64,000 nt of DNA from positions 21,078,776-21,142,775 of the forward strand of contig NC_079379.1 of the NCBI RefSeq assembly GCF_021018895.1, written 5' to 3'. Source of the stretch: Seriola aureovittata. Taxonomy: Eukaryota; Chordata; Actinopteri; Carangiformes; Carangidae. Each line of letters opens with the position of its first letter. Position 1 is the first letter of the stretch. The notes below the pieces were generated by a model that saw only the letters and a program-made list of their open reading frames with translations, made no database searches and had not been told where the DNA came from. Made by a program: the position numbers and the translations under genes. Shown here in pieces: positions 31,665 through 41,884 of the stretch.

Positions 31665-31870
31665 ATGTTAATCAGTGAGCTTTAGAGGTGCTGGTAGGTG
31701 GATCTTGTTATACATTCAAACAGAGCAAGGCTAGCTGTTTCCCCATTTGATGCTAAGCTATGCTAACTGGCAGCTGGCTGCAGCCTTATATTAAACAAAC
31801 AGATATAAAAGTCATTGATCTTCTCATATGACGCTCAACTTTCTTTTATGTTTGCTTCGTAAGTCTGACA
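31665..31870 (+). repeat. dispersed repeat family D, copy 1
   Basis: It starts CAGTGAGCTTTAGAGGTGCT and continues through GGCTAGCTGTTTCCCC and ATGCTAAGCTATGCTAACTG, a very common percomorph repeat. An inverted copy lies at 38985-39135. Confidence 0.85.
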
Positions 31871-32435
31871 ACAACAAAAAGTTTGTTTTTTTTTAAAGAA
31901 ATGTCTTCAGATTATATCTGCGTGCTCTTTCCTCTGAAACTTTGCTAAAACACAAATCTTGCCTTGTTTTAGCTAAAGTGAATCTTTAGCACGAGGTAAC
32001 CTTTCCACCTTTCCACCAACGTTTGCTCAGTTAATAAAAGGGAGGGATATTCAGGGAGAAAGAAGGGGACAGAGGAGGACAGGCAATAAATGGATCATGA
32101 GGAAAAGGAAAAAGCCCGTTCTTTTCACCACAAGACACGGACTACAGCGGCTGCCTCTTGTTAAGCACACTAGCACCGACCAAGTACAAGTGCAAACCAG
32201 GCCAGATCTGATCCACAAACAAGGCTGCCAACACCAAGTATCTGTCTGACCACTGAGCAGCAGCCATGCTATCTCCTGCTTTCCCTGCTCCCGTCTAATA
32301 AGAGCCTCATGGAAGATCTGGAGCTGTTGAACTCTGAGTGGGATACTATAAATGCCCTGGTCTTCCTCATCAATGATGTAAGACACAGGAACAGAGACAA
32401 GCTAACCCTCTTAGCCGCTGTGCAGCGTGCGTGAA

Positions 32436-32440
<5 letters not shown>

Positions 32441-32502
<62 letters not shown>
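32441..32502 (+). repeat. (GT)n(GA)n microsatellite
   Basis: GT tract running into GAGAGAGAG. Confidence 0.96.
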
Positions 32503-33284
32503 TGGAGGAAGACAGGCTCAGAGAGGGAGACAGGTTTAGGCTACAGGCAGCTCTTAAGAGTGTGTACAGTTTGCGTTGAGCCCTGGGAGGCCAGCCGTAT
32601 TCCTCCCTATCACTTCCACTTCATTACTCCATGAGCGGACATACATTATTCAGCTCTTCAAGCCTCAGTCCACAGGGACCGATAGAGCCTTTAACAAACA
32701 CTTTGACCCACCTTAACTCACCCACTGATCCTGTCTGTTATCCTATCTATTTATTTGTCAGTATCTCTTTTGGTCTGACTTGATTTCTGTTCCTTGCTCT
32801 TTATGCCCAGTTGTTTTCGAACCCTTTTCTGGCCAGTCATTTTTACAGTGCAAAAAATAATATTTGCAAAATTAAATAGTTTTTTCCCTTAAATTTTCTT
32901 TTCTTTTCATCTGACTTTATTAAAACACAATATGTATAAAAGGACTGAGGTGGTAAACCCTCCTTTTGATACAAACTAAGAAAATATAGAAGTGACCATA
33001 AAGCATTGTTAATACAATATTTAAAAAATGAATTATTTCACATAGTTTTATATCTTATATGATATGATGCCACAATATACTCACAGACAAGGAAATGTAC
33101 AATACATTATGTTAGCTGTGTTTTGGATCAATTAGAGCGTCCCTGTTAGCATTCACAAGCTACACACTTTTATATTAGTAACTAAAATACATAAAATAAA
33201 AGGATCCCCACCTTCTCCTGCTGCTACATCAATAATTATAATCCAATAGTATAATACAGTATGCTGAAATGGGTCATTCTGCAC

Positions 33285-33375
33285 AATGAGTACTTTTACT
33301 TTTGATACTCCAAGTACTTTGATGCTAATACTTTTGTACTTTTACTTTTACTCAGGTAAGAGATCGGAGTATTTC
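33285..33375 (+). repeat. dispersed repeat (AGTACTTTTACTTTT type)
   Basis: It contains GAGTACTTTTACTTTTGATA and then ATACTTTTGTACTTTTACTT, a characteristic fish interspersed repeat. Confidence 0.75.
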
Positions 33376-34369
33376 TTCCTTCAGTCCATAATCACGTTCA
33401 TGAGCAATTCTCTTAAATTAGAAAAAGTCATGAAGAATCAAGGTGATAAAACAATCTCATAAAAGTGTACGGCCGGACCATTTGCTGCATTCCATTCCCC
33501 TTCTGTCTCTCCACTGGTCCTGTCAAATAAAGGCATGAAATGGTCAAAAAGTATATGTGTTGAGTTGTTATTACAGGGATCTGCAGAACATAAGCATTAA
33601 ATCATGATTAAACCTTTGTAATCTAAGTCCGTGGTTAAAAAAGCCCAATGATAACCATGAATGATTTGGATTTCATGAAAGAACTTCAGTAAGTTAAATG
33701 GAAGTTAAAAAGGGAATAATGCTACAAATCCTAGAAAACCATTTAATCTGTGAGTTTCCACTTTAGACTCTTAAATTGGGGAATACCATGAAAAAAGGCT
33801 TAGAGCTATATTTCCTCCTCAGTGCTTCACACGACCACTGCAGCACCCTGCTTGGACCTCAGGTGCCATCCTCTGGCCGTTTAAGGAACTACAACCTCGT
33901 TGTGGTGGTTTGTGTGTGTGTGTATGTGTATGTGGTGGTGTTAGCCTCAGGGTGCAGTGGGCTCAACTTGCAGTTACTATTGACCAGGGTAAAAAGGTCA
34001 CCCACAATTTTGTGACCGACCGAAGGCAACACAGTAGGTCTGCTTGTCTGCGTGTCTGCACTGTGAGTGAAGCTGCAGATTTCATGTTACATCTCTGACC
34101 GGACCTCCCAGGACTTTTTGGCCACCAGCAGCGTTCCAGCTGAACGTCACACACTCCTGAGGGAACACTTTTTATTTCACTGGTTTTGCTACATCTTAAT
34201 CAGCTTGTGATTTTGAATTGAATTATTTATTTATTTTTTGTCACATTCCTGCAATATTCACATCAGCAAAGATTAAATACCATAATGTTGGTTACAGATT
34301 AGAAGTCAATTTACTCCTTGTGTCACACAGAAAATAGAATACAGACTGAAGATCTTGACTATTGTATCA

Positions 34370-34760
34370 GTCTTCATTCTCCAGTGATAATTCATTTGTC
34401 ACTTTCCCATTAAACGCTGCTGAGTGTCTGATCTCCTGATTCCGCGTCTGCAGAGCCCTGCAGCTCCCGCCAGCCTCTTACTGTTTGCCATGACTGATCA
34501 CGTATCATCAAACACTATTCCACAAAGTATTAATCCACACCAAATGCTCAAAAACTCATGCTATGCGGTTGACAGAGAGTTGCATGTGATAGCAGTCGAT
34601 TAAGTGCTTCTTTCTGGAGCGATGACATTCCCCGGAGAGGAGCGGGGCAATAATTTCCTCAGATTGCCCCTGTGGGAACGTGGCTGCTGGTTTTCTGTGT
34701 CCACTCCAATCACATCACTAATGGAGAGGCGGGTAAGCATCTGTGACAGTGGGAAACCAG
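34370..34760. promoter_or_regulatory. candidate conserved non-coding element
   Basis: Unique block containing GATAATTCATTTGTC, AGTATTAATCCACACC and GGGCAATAATTTCCTC, with several ATTA cores and no repeat content. Texture-based inference. Confidence 0.35.
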
Positions 34761-34775
34761 ATCTCTGCTCCCCTA

Positions 34776-34782
34776 GTGTGTG

Positions 34783-34813
<31 letters not shown>

Positions 34814-34828
34814 CTGTGTGTGTGTGTG
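34776..34828 (+). repeat. (GT)n microsatellite
   Basis: Interrupted GT tract. A second pure tract is at 35012-35039. Confidence 0.95.
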
Positions 34829-35494
34829 CCTTGCAGATAAACAGTTGGCAGGTTTCCCCTTTCTCTGTGCACGTGCATGAACACACGCACATATCTAAGG
34901 GGGTGGGGGGGGGTGGGGGGTGCAAGCTGGACAGGGTTAATATACTCCATTAAGCTCTATTACCCTAAATGACTTGGGCAGATGAATGAGGACTCATATT
35001 ACTCTACAACCGTGTGTGTGTGTGTGTGTGTGTGTGTGCACATGTGTAATTAAACTGTGAAGATATGTGACCCATGAGTCATCTATCATTATGCACAAAG
35101 TGAAAGACAGCCGAGGGGGTTTAACACTCTGCTTTTCTGTACACTTCCACAATCTATATCTTATCTTGTAATATTTATCTGTTATCATCTATTGTTGACA
35201 GTATGTTGACAACATTTCAACTGTTTTTTGTTTTTTTTTAACAAATCAATTTACTTCAAGAATTTTCTACAAACTACAGTCTTTTTTTTTCTTCATTTTT
35301 TACAGCATCCTGCTTTATATTGTGTTCTTTCGTGATACCAGACACTAATTTCTAAAAATAATAATCTGCATACAAGTCAGTGTGTTTAAAAGCAGCTTGG
35401 GATAATTTTCCTGCATGGGCAGAAAACGCATTTCTAAAATTAAAACGTAGCAGTGTGGCTGTAGCCTATGAGTCTGCAGCTCTGCCGGGCTTTA

Positions 35495-35800
35495 GGGTTA
35501 AATGCTAACATCAGAATGCTAACATGTTCCCAATGACAATGCTAACATGCTGCTGTTTAGCAGGTATAATGTTTGACATCTTATTTTAGCATGTTAGCAT
35601 CATAGTTTAGTGTGTTAGCATGCTAACGTGTGTTAAAAATGTTAACCTTGTGGTATCACTAGAGGAAAAGTCACCAATGCAATTTGGATAAATGAATCGG
35701 GAACCGTAAATGCTGGTTCAGATTTTGTGTCAATCCATCTGGTAGATGCTGAGATATTTCACTGGACTCGAAGTGAAAACAAAATGACCGACCATGTGAC
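35495..35800 (+). repeat. dispersed repeat family G, copy 2
   Basis: GCTAACATG/TTAGCATG words, then CAATCCATCTGGTAGATGCT and GAGATATTTCACTGGACTC, typical of a common percomorph repeat. Related to 3370-3520. Confidence 0.8.
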
Positions 35801-37254
35801 CGACACTGCCTCCCTCCGGCCACGTTGCTTGCGTGGCTAAAGATATGTCAATGTAGTCAAATCATTTTAACCTGAGTGCAATACAAATCAATTTATTTCA
35901 AGAACGTTCTTGAACCAAAGGACTTTTTTTTCATGATTGTATTGCAGCATTGTGCTTGTTTTTATCTTTCTTCTGTCTTCTTTAAAATTGTGGACAATAT
36001 TGCTAAGTTTTTTTTTTTTTCTTCTTTAAAAATATTGATTTTCAGGGCTAAATAATAAACAAAAACATTTGATAAAGATTTTACAAACTGAGATACTAAA
36101 GACAGAAATCACCACAAGACCACATATGAACTGATTTTGTGCAGCTTCTCCGTAGCGCACTATAATACATCAGGGAGTCTCAATGGATGCTGAACAAAGA
36201 CGCAGCGAGTCCTCAGGCCCCTCTGGACGCTCACAGCAGTTCACTAAGCTAAGTTGCTATGCTATAACAAACCAGTGGATAAACATTGTTTCAAAATGGC
36301 TGAAAGGAGCCAGCGATGCGAACGCTCAACCACGAACCCTCCCTCTGTCCTAATCTGCTTCTTCCTGCAGATTATTGCTATGAATGGGCAAACAAGAGAA
36401 AAGACTTATCACTCCCAGCCTTTCATAGTATTTGTTGTGTGTATTTTCCCTGTATATTAAATTTGTCTCCTTTTAAAGGCATTGACGATGTTTGCTATTT
36501 GTCTGTACGGTACTCGCAGCTGCAACACGACAATAAACGCAGCACTCGGTAAACTCAGTATTGTGGCGCTTGTTGAATTACCCATGAGTTTTGATACTTT
36601 GCTTTTGTGTACACGCTTAATTCCACTAATCCCTATGGAGGAACAGTGAATGGCGTAAATTCCCTATGATATCTTGTCTAGGCTAAACATTTGCTCACTT
36701 ACGTATACATTGGGTACAGAAAATTATTCTTTTGACGACATTACAACAGATTTAACCCAGTGCCCCGATTATCCTGCAATGACATGTATTAGCTTCATTG
36801 CGTTGGGAGGTACATTTCCATTTCAAATTACAGCTCAGCAGCTAGCATGCGCTCACACAAACACACACACACACACACACACGGATCAAAATGATTTTTT
36901 GTTGGCAGCTCTAGTCTGGAGCTTTCGTAGTATAGAATTAATTATAGTGGGTTGTTTTGCAGTAGGATAAATGCTTCATTTCTTCATTTTAACTGCAGAA
37001 ATACATCAAAAATTCAAGAAATATTAACTTGCATGTTCATTATTTCTTTAACTGTGTGTCAGGCTTTTTCTTCTTCGAGCCCCTTGAGGTCAAGCTCTGT
37101 AAAGCCTATTTGGCAATCAAACACTGTCCCTCCCTAACCCTCTTTTTCCTCCTTTCTCCGCACACACCTCTCTTGCCCTCTTTCTCTTGCCTCGGCCCTT
37201 TCTCTGCCTCATCGCCCTCCCTTGTCTCTTTCTGTCCGGCTGGCCCTCTCAGCG

Positions 37255-37860
37255 GGGACTATACAGCCCTAACTTGTCTACACTTACCCCCTGTGTTGAC
37301 TGACCAATGGGGCCGTCGCACAGAGAGTCCCTCCTTTAGCGCTCCGCCATTCTCCCCGAGTCAGCTCATGCGCTCTGTTTTCACGACCTCTGACCCCAGG
37401 CCATGGCAACAGTGGCAGGAATGTCAGGAGTGATTGGCAGGATAAAGAGCGCAGCGCCTCTCTCCTGCACAAGCGGATTTGAGACACTTTGAGGGGCGAA
37501 CAATGGCGGATTTGGGCTTGATTGGATCACTGATGAGCTGATGACTGTCAAAAGAGCACGTCGTCTTTACATAAGCCTGATTATCTCTGCGTGGCGGAGG
37601 AGCGGAGAAGAGTAGGAGGGGTAACCGCTGTAGGAGGGAGGGAGGGGGCTGACTGGCAGGGAGTTCACCCCCATGCAGAGTCCCGATGCGCACACGAGGG
37701 CCAGGCTACAAGGCCCGGACGGCTCTCATCCACTGGGGGCCTTTAACAAATCTATTCAGGCAACCAGGGGCCCTCATACATGTGGCCATAATCACAGGAG
37801 GATGGCTAAAGGGTGGGAGTGTGAGGGGGATGACACATGGAGGTAATCATTGTTCAACCC
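37255..37860. promoter_or_regulatory. candidate conserved non-coding element, relatively GC-rich
   Basis: A 600-bp unique block in the irx4b-irx1b interval with GGCTTGATTGGATCACTGAT, ATGACTGTCAAAAG and CCATAATCACAGGAGGATGG words. It stands out from its AT-rich, repeat-laden flanks. Inference only. Confidence 0.4.
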
Positions 37861-38652
37861 CGGACCATCCCATCAAGACGACAGAGGAGCAGAGAGAGAA
37901 AGAACGAGGGAAGGATATATATAGAGAGCGAGATGGTGACAGAAAGGAGCAGTGGGACAGGCAAATCAAAGACAAATCCCCTCCATAATCTGCCTCTTTA
38001 ATAGGGATTAGACCTCACCAAAGAGTCTATATCAGAATACCAAAGCTCCAATGAAGACTCTGTTCACACTGAGAGTTTGAGGGGCTGATACGACTCTAAA
38101 AACTCCACAGAGAGAGTTTTATTCAGGAGTATTAGCGCTGGTTGTTTTCCTCACTTTGCGGCTTTTTTTACAGTGTGTACCAGCTCTATTTTTTGAAAAG
38201 TTTCGGGCCAGGTTGGGTGACAAACTACCAACATGAAGCCTAAACTTGAAACTCTGAAGAAGTTCTAGCTGCACCCGCCAGAAAACACTAATCATATTTT
38301 GGATCTGCTCACTTTTTCCACTCCTTTCATAACAAAGCATGTTTTGGGCACGCTGTGTAGCTGATTAAACGCCTATTTGATGTCATTTTCAGCCCCATCA
38401 TGCTAAGCTCACTGATTTCCAACTTTGAAAGAATAACATATTGTTTGGGTACTTGGAAGAACAGTAGCGCGGTCTGGCTGGGATGAAGTGTAGAAAAAGT
38501 GAAGAGCATATAAGAGAGAGAGAGAGCGGCTGATATTCTCCTCCGCCGTGCTGATGGCAGTCTGTCAGAGTTGGCAGAGGAAGTGAAAATGGCCTCAAGT
38601 GTCTGGCTTCCTTCCATGCTGTTCTCACATCAATGACAGCTCTCACTGCATC

Positions 38653-38653
38653 A

Positions 38654-38691
<38 letters not shown>

Positions 38692-38696
38692 TCTCA
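38653..38696 (+). repeat. (CT)n microsatellite
   Basis: CT tract with one GT interruption. Confidence 0.95.
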
Positions 38697-38863
38697 TTTG
38701 CTCTCTTTAGACGCAAGTTTGCTTTCTCTATCTCTTGTTTTCCGACTCTTTCTCTCTGTGAAAGGATGTGTGGGCGGGTGAATGGAGGGATGGATGGATG
38801 AATTAAGATCCACAGACTTTTGAGTGAGGAGAAAAATCTGCAGCACCTGAAAACAAAGTCCCC

Positions 38864-38865
<2 letters not shown>

Positions 38866-38916
<51 letters not shown>
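38866..38916 (+). repeat. (CA)n microsatellite
   Basis: CA tract preceded by a short C run. Confidence 0.96.
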
Positions 38917-38984
38917 CTCATACACACGTGTGTCAGGTTTAAAGTCATAATTCTGAATTTTAGGAAACTCTGAAAGTTAGTTGA

Positions 38985-39135
38985 GAAAACCAATACCACT
39001 CCCATAGCTAACACCAGCAGCTGGTTGGCTTAGCTTTAGCCAACAGGAGGGAACAGCTGACCTGGCCCTGTGCACAGGTAACAACTCACCTACCGGCAGC
39101 TCTAAAGCTCACTCATCAACACATTATATTTTGTA
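38985..39135 (-). repeat. dispersed repeat family D, copy 2 (inverted)
   Basis: The reverse complement reads GAGTGAGCTTTAGAGCTGCC then GGTCAGCTGTTCCCTCCTGT, matching the family at 31665. Confidence 0.8.
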
Positions 39136-40745
39136 TGTTTAACCCACAGAAAAACTGACGTGTGAAATTTGTTTTTCTGGGGTTTGAGAAACCGAATCTC
39201 CAAAAATGGAAGAATTCAGCGCACGTCCATGATGAAAGGCGACTCATGAATTAATGTAATGATAAATAAAAACAATGCAATGGACTTCCATTTAAATAAC
39301 TGATTACACTTTGAGAAGTGAGCACCAAACTTTGCATTAGTTTGACACTTCACATCGGGATGTTCACACTGAATCACTCACAGACGGCAGCGTGTACTAG
39401 AGCCGAGGTAACGGTTGTATAAGTTAATGTAAAATTTGATAATGGTCAGATGTTGATCCTATCTGTAGTGATTTCGGTACGAGGTTAGAAGAGGAGCACG
39501 TACATTTTCCTCACATACACCGTCATGATTTGAGGCCTTTGTGATAGCGACTGTGCGTCTTTTCAATCCGACATCAAGATACAAATTTGTTTCCTGCATG
39601 AAAAGTTTAAATTTGTTCTCACTGAGACTGAACTGGATGTGCAGCTGCTAAAGCCAATACATGAAATCTGACTTGGTACGGATAGAGTGAATATGTTCTA
39701 ATGTCTAACTGTGAAAACCACACATCTCCAAATCACCACTGTGCATCGTGTATTGTATTCATCAGATCAGTAAACGGTTTACTTACTGTATCTAAAGAAG
39801 TAGGATCATTCTCTCCACCCAGAAAGCAAGACTTGCAGTTTATCCAAACAAAAAAAAAAAAATTAAAAATCACAAAATTTGGAGATACATGCTTCTCACT
39901 AGGCAGCAACAGTATGCGAAGTGAGCGTGCTGAATAGTGTTTTTGGGTTGATGCTGGTGTGTTTTGTTTGCATTAACAATTGGTGGGAATATAGAAGTGG
40001 CTTTGCAGAAAGGTTTAGTGTGAGTGACAGTCGTACTCCTCATACTGCCCTTCTTTCTCTGAGAGTGAGGTGGCAGCATTGAGTCACATCTCCAGGTCCA
40101 TAAACCTGGCTGGCTCTGAATCCGTCAGTGGCCGTCTGACGCCTGCTCAAATCACCAGTCCACTGTGTACTTTACATGATACTGTTCATCTGTCGAGTCC
40201 TCATCTGTAACAGTATCCATTCGACCACAGCGCTCAGCAAACGGTATCAGAGTAAATACACAAGCAACATTTCAGTTCGGTTAACTGTTGATATTCAGCA
40301 CAACGCCACAGTTTTAACCTAACTCCAACCATCTGAGTAATCTAATCCAAACACTGAACATCCGTAGACTTCATCAGAATTTAAACACCTCAACAAGCAT
40401 TTTACTGAAAGGCCGTCGCCACCTGACAGAAAGCTGACTACCAACACCGGACTGTCAAAATAAAACGTGACCAAATATAAAACTTTAAATTATTTGCAGA
40501 AGACTAACTTTAAGTCTAAGTTTTGTCAGTACATGAACCTGAGGCTGCACGGGCCCCTCCAGAGGCCAGAGGACCCCAAATTCTGTGCCATGCATGATCT
40601 GCTGCTAAACCAAGCACAAGACCACCGCTTTGAGAAATACTCTCTATTAGCAGCACTAAGACCCCCCATCACCCTCTCTCTCGCTCTTTCTCTCTTTTTA
40701 CCCCCTGTCTTTGGGCCTGTGAACGTCAAGGATAGCTCAGAATGA

Positions 40746-40765
40746 CCCCCCCCCCCCCCCCCCCC
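40746..40765 (+). repeat. poly-C run
   Basis: Twenty consecutive C residues. Confidence 0.95.
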
Positions 40766-41541
40766 ACCTCCCATCCACCTCCCCCTGAGCTGCCGCCCCC
40801 ATACTGGCTGCTGGCCTTTCCTGCCGTCTGATCCATATTTCAGAGGCGGCAGTGGTGGCACTGAGGGGGTATAATCCAACATTAAAGCAAGGAGGCCTGG
40901 GCTGAAAGCACAGGCGCAGGTTCATAAGGTCCTGGAAATCTTCAATTTCAATTTCCGCAGCGTTTGCAGTGGCTTCCAAGGCGCTGGCGTAAGTCTCAGA
41001 GTTTTGGCGAGAGTGCAGGTTTCAATGAGGGCGAGACTTTTTCTTACAAAAAAAAAAAAAGGGCTGACACTGCACGGTTAGGTTGGCAAGAAGAGAGTGA
41101 AACTAACTAGACACAGGGACCAAAGGGTCAATTAAAAGGTGGGTACACTGTGATCGCCATTAATCAAGTGGGAATCAATAGTATTTTGTGTCTGTATTAT
41201 ATTATATTTTCATATAAATCCTTAAAATACCCAATTTGCTGCGACTTCACACATTTTTAGAGGGAGAAAAAAAATTGGTTAGAATAATTATAATCACATT
41301 AAAACTGATCTGATATCGATCTGATATATGATATAGCCTAGTGTGAAATAACATTATAAAAATCTTGATCAACCTTAAAAAAAAAGGATATTAAAACTCT
41401 GTGACAATAAAAATCAAGAAGTTGAAGTCACCTTTACGTCCTCACTCCATCACTTTTTCTCCTGATTTTTGACTCGACCATGAACAATTTCTATTTAGTT
41501 ACAATGAAAAAAGTCTCAAATAATAAATGACTATAATGACA

Positions 41542-41547
41542 TTTATT
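41542..41547 (-). terminator. irx1b polyadenylation signal (candidate)
   Basis: AATAAA on the minus strand about 290 bp beyond the irx1b stop. Another AATAAA is very close to the stop (41822-41827) but probably too near. Confidence 0.4.
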
Positions 41548-41835
41548 TAGTTCCCAAAAAATATATTCTTTAAAGACAAATTCATATCCTGTATTTACAA
41601 TTTTCAAGGTTTCCATTCACAACAGAGGAGGCGAAGAAAAAAAAACATAGGACATAAAAAGAGAGATACAAGCAAATCTGTGACAAAAACAACCATCTCT
41701 TTTGCATGTAGAAGCTAAACAGTAATACTATGACAGGTGGCCCTGCCGGAAAAACCAAAAAAATAACCTTCGTTAAAGAGTTCTCCGTTAAATAAAATTA
41801 CTCCTGTCTTCTTCTTTTTTTCTTTATTGGTCTTC

Positions 41836-41884
41836 TCATAATGTTGTTGTCAGAACTCGCTGTGATGTTGTCCCATGGTGAGGT
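41836..41884 (-). CDS. irx1b: irx1b coding exon 5 (C-terminus)
   Basis: It encodes [15 protein letters not shown] and a TGA stop after a CCTCAG acceptor. The RVLTTTL end parallels the RILAAL end of mammalian IRX1. Confidence 0.8.

Larger units (their letters stand above)
28736..41520. other. irx4b-irx1b intergenic interval
   Basis: About 13 kb without a recognisable coding exon; in tetrapods IRX2 lies between these genes. Unique regulatory-looking blocks alternate with repeats (31665-31870, 33285-33375, 35495-35800 and 38985-39135), microsatellites and GA/CT-rich DNA. Confidence 0.75.

Noticed and set aside
40526..40882. 118-codon minus-strand open frame with a glycine run
   Set aside because: The glycine run is the poly-C tract at 40746-40765. 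No splice context or family resemblance.
28736..41520. Hidden irx2 gene or pseudogene between irx4b and irx1b
   Set aside because: No homeodomain, IRO box or MSYPQGYLYQ-like N-terminus was seen on either strand.
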